Assembly: GCA_026018925.1 (NCBI GenBank)
Contig: JAKSZU010000002.1
Coordinates: forward strand, 91,787,475-91,851,474
Origin: Tupaia tana
Taxonomy: Eukaryota; Chordata; Mammalia; Scandentia; Tupaiidae
Direction of reading: 5' to 3'
DNA length: 64,000 nt
Positions within the stretch are counted from its first letter, which is position 1, and each line of letters opens with the position of its first letter. Below the pieces are notes generated by a model. The model saw nothing but the letters and a program-made list of their open reading frames with translations. It made no database searches and was not told the DNA's origin. The position numbers were made by a program, and so were the translations under genes. Of this stretch, positions 15,001 to 21,000 are shown piece after piece.

Positions 15001-18000
15001 CTGCTATATACAGTTGTCTTCCATTCCTTTTTCCCCAACATTTTGTTGATCACACAATATCATAAGTAATCTAACTACTTTCAGCAGGTAATTTCGAGAA
15101 GAGTAGTTTTGAACTGGTAATGATATTTCCTTGCACTTAAAGCCTAGAAACAGGTTAGTATTCTGTTCAAATAGTAGGTACATGCACCTATCAACAGCTC
15201 AAGACAGGACAAAAATCCATTAAAACTGGAAAACAAAGCTTAGGAGAAAAGCAGCAATAATTTAGTCAAGTCACAGGATGTTGTTTCATCGGTTCAGTAT
15301 CATGTACTTAATCTTTCTTCTGTTGTGGTTTGATCTTCGAGATTGAATTCTGGGATATAATATTCATCTCCAGACATTGTCCCTACAATTAAGTTGCCCA
15401 TTTTCTTAGTTTTTGAACTCTTATTTCTGTGCATCTGCATTTAATTTTACTGACATAGCACTCCCTTAAGAACTTCTTGGAGATCTGGTCTGGTGCTGGT
15501 AAATTCTTTCAGGTTTTGTTTATCTGGGAAAGTTCATGTCTTTTCTTCCCAAATGGACGATAACCTTGCTGGGTACAGAATTCTCGGTTGAAATTGCTTT
15601 TTCCCTTAATACTTTGAATATATTTTCCCATTCTCTCCTCGCTCACATTGTTTCCGATGAGAGGTCTGCCGTTAGTCTGATGGGATACCCTTTGTAGGTA
15701 ACTTGCCTTTTTTCTCTAGCCAGTCTTAGTATCTTGTCTTTGTCTGTGGTTTTGGTCAATCTGGCTATAATGTGTCTTGGAGAAGATCTTCTTGGGTTTA
15801 TTCTATTTGGGGTCCTCTGTATTTCTTGGGACTGAATCTTTGAGTGTCTCTCCAGGTTTGGAAAGTTTTCTTGCAGGATTTCATGGAATAGATTATCAAT
15901 GCCCTTATGAGTCTCTTCACCCTCTGGGATGCCTATTATCCGTATGTTTGGGCGTTTAATTGTATCTAGTACTTCTCGCATATTATTCTCAAATTTTTGG
16001 GCCATTTTCTCAGTCTTCATGGTGGCTTTTTCTAGGCCAGCCATTTTCTCTTCTACATTAGAGATTCTATTTTCTGTATGATCTAGTCTGCTTTTAATAC
16101 TTTCAAGGGAGATTTTTGACTTCCTGTATTATAGCTTTTATCTCTAACAGTTCCATCTGGTTCTTTTGTAAAGTGTGAAATTCCTCTTTTAGATCTTGCA
16201 TGAATTTCCTCACCTTCTGGAACTCTTCAACTCCTTTCTCCTTCCTCTTTAGCAGTTCCTTGTCTCTCTTCTCTTCCATCTCTGTTAGCTTTGCCATTAT
16301 GAATGTTCTGAATTCTTTATCAGACATTTCCATGATTTTCATTGAACTGTGTGTGGATAAAGAGGAGCTATCCGTTTCCCTTGTGGGAGAGGTATTTTCC
16401 TGCTTCCCCATATTTCTTGTGGTCCTGCCACGATTTCTAGTCATCTGGTGGATGGTCGGTTTCTTCCCGAACTTGGAGGTTCAATCACGTGGGTTTTGTA
16501 TGCTGGAGGCCCGGTTAGCAGTGGGACATCTTCCTTTCTCCCAAAATGGCTAGATTGCAGGAGCCCTGGAGCTGGTTGTCTCTTGAAGAAGGGTCGTTCA
16601 CACGGGTTTTGTATGCTGGAGACCCAGTTAGCAGTGGGACATCTTCCTTTCTCCCAAAATGGCTAGATTGCAGGAGCCCCGGAGCTGGCTGTCTCTTGAA
16701 GAAGGGCTGTTCTGGAGTATGATTGCATTTGAATAAAACAAAAGCATTATGTGCACTATAGGTATGTAAATGCATACAAAATTTCTGGAATGAGAAAATA
16801 AGTTATCTTTTAATAAGTGAGAATAAGGAGGGCAGAAGAGACTTTTTTACTTTTCTTATATATTTGATTTTCTTGTTGTTTTTCTTGTACCATTATTTTG
16901 TCATGGGGTCCTCTGCAGGAGACAATGCAATAAACAATTAAAAAGCAAAACTGCAATATACTTTATCAGTGCTGTTATACTCAGGATATGTCCTGGTATT
17001 AAAAGACTTAATACAGGGGCTGGCAGGTGGCATGGTGATTAAGGATGCTGGACACCCACATGGCCAACCGTGATTCAAGTCCCAGTCCCGGCAGCTGGCT
17101 TTCTCACTTTCTCTCTCTCTCTGTCTCTATCTTTCTCTGTTTCTCTCTGGTCAAATTAAAATAAATAAATAAATAAAGCTTTTTTATGTTATTTTATTTT
17201 TTTAAACACTTTTTATAATTATTTAATTTTATTTATTCATTCGTTTATTTTAATTTGACCAGAGAGAGACAGAGAGAGAGAGAGAAAGGGAAAGTGAGAA
17301 AGCAAGCCACCAGGTCCGGGACTGGAACCATGATCAACCATGTGGAAGTGTCCAGCGTCTTAACCACCATGCCACCTGCTGGTCCCCAGATAAAGCTTTT
17401 TTTAAAAGTTTTTAAAAAATAATACAGAACTGTAGACAGTGATTAAATGGAAGTGAGCTTCACTTCTCTGCTCTTCAGTTCTTATTCTTGTACCTAGAGT
17501 AACATCGGCAGCTATTCAAGTGGGCATCTTTCATCCGAGTCCTGTGTGTTGATGTACATGTGTACTAGATAATTATAATTGTTTACTGACCTAAATTTTT
17601 AATCGTTCTGCAAAATTACATTTTCACCTAAGACAGAGGCTCCCAAATTTTCTTGGTTCACAACATCATTAGTTGAGTTTTTGAAAAAAAAAAAAAAAAA
17701 ATGACCAGAGGGCCACGTGTGCTTGCCCTCTGGTAATGAGAGAGTGAGGGACTGAATGGAGCATGAGCACACCGCAGTCACTTCTTCTTTTCCCGGGTTT
17801 TGGGCAGGTATGCACACATACCGGGTGTGTTTTCCAAGTCATATGGCTGTTCGGCTCTGTGGGATCTAGCTCTTCTAATCACTAGGCCATGGGGCTGGCC
17901 TAATTTCTTTTTGATGTCCCCACCTAGACCAAAACAAAATTCAAGGGCTTTTTTTCTTTTAGGTTTTTGCCATAGAGCATGTGTGCATGCCATAGAAACA

Positions 18001-21000
18001 CAGAAAGAGGGAAGGTGAAAAATCACTCCCAGGGAGAGTGGCCATGTCACAATCCCTTCTCCTCCACTCTCCTCTCAGGGTTTTGGGCACACATGCACAC
18101 GTGCTTGGCATGATTTTCAAGCCACTAGGTCTGGGACTTGAACCACAGCTGGCTATGTGGGAGTCCGTGCCCCAACCATCATGTCTCTTGCTGGTCCCAA
18201 AGAAAAGTATTTTTATTTCAGTCTTTTCTATCTTTATTTTTTTAATTTATTTTTTAATGGTCAGAGTATATGTACAGTTGCCAGAGAGAAAGAGAAGGAG
18301 AAAGCATCCTCCCTAAGGTGTAGTCACACTACAATCCTCCTCAGTTTCCCCACCAACCCAGCATGTTTTCAGGCCACCAGAGCTGGGGTGGAACCCTGGT
18401 TGACCACATAGGGTCTGGCTCTCTTAGTCAGTCCCTCGGCTATTGGCTGACCCTGTTTCATTCTTTAATGATTTACTAATAGGGTGTGTATATTTATAGG
18501 ACACTACACAAAACTTGGAATCAGTTTCTCTCATTTCTTGTTCAACATTAGCTTTTGCATTGTATTTGCATTTCATCGTAGTAACCACCAAACCCCAGCT
18601 TTGCAAAGATACGACTTCATTGAAAGGAATGTAGTGCAACCCAATGTTGAAACTATAAATTACCCTCAACCTAGTATTACACATGAAATCTCTTGAAAAT
18701 TGAAAATGTTCTCTGGTGCCAATGTCTAGGGCCATAAGATCTTTTCCTATTGATATGTGTATATAAGCTTACCTACTACTCCCTTGCCCCATAGTTAGCT
18801 TTTGAAGGAAAAAAATTGCAACTTTTTTTTTCTTTTTGGAGAGGTTTTTGCTATAGGGCGCATGCGCTCGCCAGACAGAGACAGAGAGATAGAAAGCGAA
18901 AAATCACCCCCCAGGGGGGATGGCCACGCTGCAATCCCTTCTCCTCCATTCTCCTCTTGGGATCTTGGGCACGCACGCACACGCACCCGGCGTGAGTTTA
19001 AGCCACCGGGTCCGGGACTCGAACCGCGGCCGGCTACATGGGAGTCCAGCGACACAGCCATTACGCTAACTGCTGGTCCCAAAAAATTGCAACTTTTATT
19101 GTAAAATAATTTTAAATAGATAAATCACGATCATATATATCTTATTTATTATTTTTTTTGAGAGGTTTTTGCTATAGGGCGCGTGCACTCATCAGAAAGA
19201 GAGAGAGAGAGACAGAGAGATAGAAAGCGAGAAATCATCCCCCCAGGGGGAGATGGCCATGCCGCAATCCCTTCTCCTCCATTCTCTTCTCTCGGGATCT
19301 TGGGCACGCACGCACACACACGCGCTCAGCCTGAGTTTATGCCACAGGGTCTGGGACTTGAACCTCAGTCAACCACATGGGAGTCAGCGACATAGCCATT
19401 ACGCTAAATGCTGGTCCCTTACTTACTCTTTTTATGGGTGGATAGTTCCGAAGGAGATAGGGAAAGTCATTTTCCTGCTCTTACATTTCATGCATGGGGT
19501 TTCTCTCTACCAACATCCAGTTCTATCATGGATTCCAGCTGGGTGTCCTCTAATTCAGTTCAGTCCTGACATTGGCTGCCTAGAGATAGCATCAGGTCCC
19601 ACAAGTTAGTCCCAGTCCTACAGGACTTCCCTGTCTCCCCTGTCACATGCCAGTTGCAAGCCCCAGGTTATGACCCATGCCTCTGCCTATAAATTGGGTT
19701 CCCATGACTCCCTCCCTGTTTTCTACAAATTCGCCAGGACCACTCACAGAACTCAGGGAAACACATCTCTTGGTTTATTACAAAGAACATTTCAAAGTAC
19801 ACAGCTGAGCAGCCAAGTGGAAGAGATGCATGAGGGCATGATACGGGGAGAGGGAAGAGGTGCGCAGTCTCTTCCTGCTCAGACATGCCACTCTGCAGGC
19901 ACCTCCATGCGTTCAGCTATCTGGAAGCTCTCTGCACCCAGTCCTCCTCGGTTTTAATGGAGGCCTTGTTACTTAGGCATTGATTAAGTCAACCAGCCCC
20001 CTATTCAGAGACTCTTCTAGAGCCCCTTCCACCACCATTCATTCATTACCATGCAAAAGACACCTGTCCCTCCAGATTTAAGGATTTTAGGGGGACCAGT
20101 AGTTGGCGTAAGGGCTGTGTTGCTGGACTCTCATGTAGTCAACCGCGGTTCAAATCCTGGACCCGATGGCTTAAACTCACGGCTGGGTGCTTGTGCGTTC
20201 ATGCCCAAGATGCCGAGAGAAGAATGGAGGAGAAGGGATTGTGGCATGACCATCCCCCCTGCAGGGTGATTTCTCACTTTCTGTCTCTCTCTCTGTCTCT
20301 TTCTGCTGAGCACACACGCCCTATAGCAAAAACTTCACAAAAAAAAAAAAAAAGGTTTTAGGTTCTGCGTGTCAGGAAACCTGATGTAGAAAATACACAA
20401 GGAGACTTTAAAAAGTTTGGAAGAATGGAACTAAGATATAAGTTTATTTTTAGTGCAAAAATATTTGAAATCCATGCGTGGTTTTGTGATAATACACATT
20501 TTTCTATGAAGTTCTTAAATACCCTACTTAGATATATTATAAATTATAGTATAATAACATTTTACAGTATGGATATACCATAATAGAATCATCCCTCTAT
20601 TAGATATTTAGATCATTTGGATTTCATGTTATTTCCAGTAATGCTGTAGTGTACATCTGTGTACATAGTATATCTTTGTACATGTGTATTTGTGTGAAAT
20701 AGATTCCTAAAAGTATAATCACTTGATCTAAGGATATGTGGATGTAACAACTCCACAAAATGTAATGATGGTGATTTGTTGTTTTTGTTACTGAAGACAA
20801 AAATCTCATTTTAATTTGTATTTTCTTCTTGCTAGCATCTTTGTGCTGACTGTATATATCATCACTCTTGTGACTTGCCTACTTAGAGCCTGTCAGTTTT
20901 CATTTGTATTGTCTTCGAAATGATTAATATATGGGAGCTCCTTTGTCTGTTATATGTACAGAAGGCACGTTACAGGTGGTTTTATCCCAGATCGTCATTT

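Larger units (their letters stand above)
14272..16715 (-). mobile_element. HAL1-like (half-L1) retrotransposon: 5' UTR monomers, ORF1, 3' UTR, no ORF2
   Basis: Perfect 15-bp duplication agtatgattgcattt at 14257-14271 and 16716-16730, with the T-rich (poly-A) end on the left. On the minus strand it runs: two 113-bp monomers, ORF1 from 16444 to about 15449, then 1.18 kb of 3' UTR to an A-rich tail. No reverse transcriptase or endonuclease sequence is present. The whole 2.44-kb unit sits between target copies, so it was mobilised without ORF2. ORF1-only L1 relatives are known as HAL1. ORF1 is broken (see separate entry). Confidence 0.85.

Noticed and set aside
14272-16715. Reading the L1-type insertion as a full-length LINE-1 that later lost ORF2
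   Set aside because: The 15-bp target duplication encloses the ORF2-less unit, and ORF1 runs into a 3' UTR with no ORF2 remnant. Post-insertion deletion is possible but less simple.
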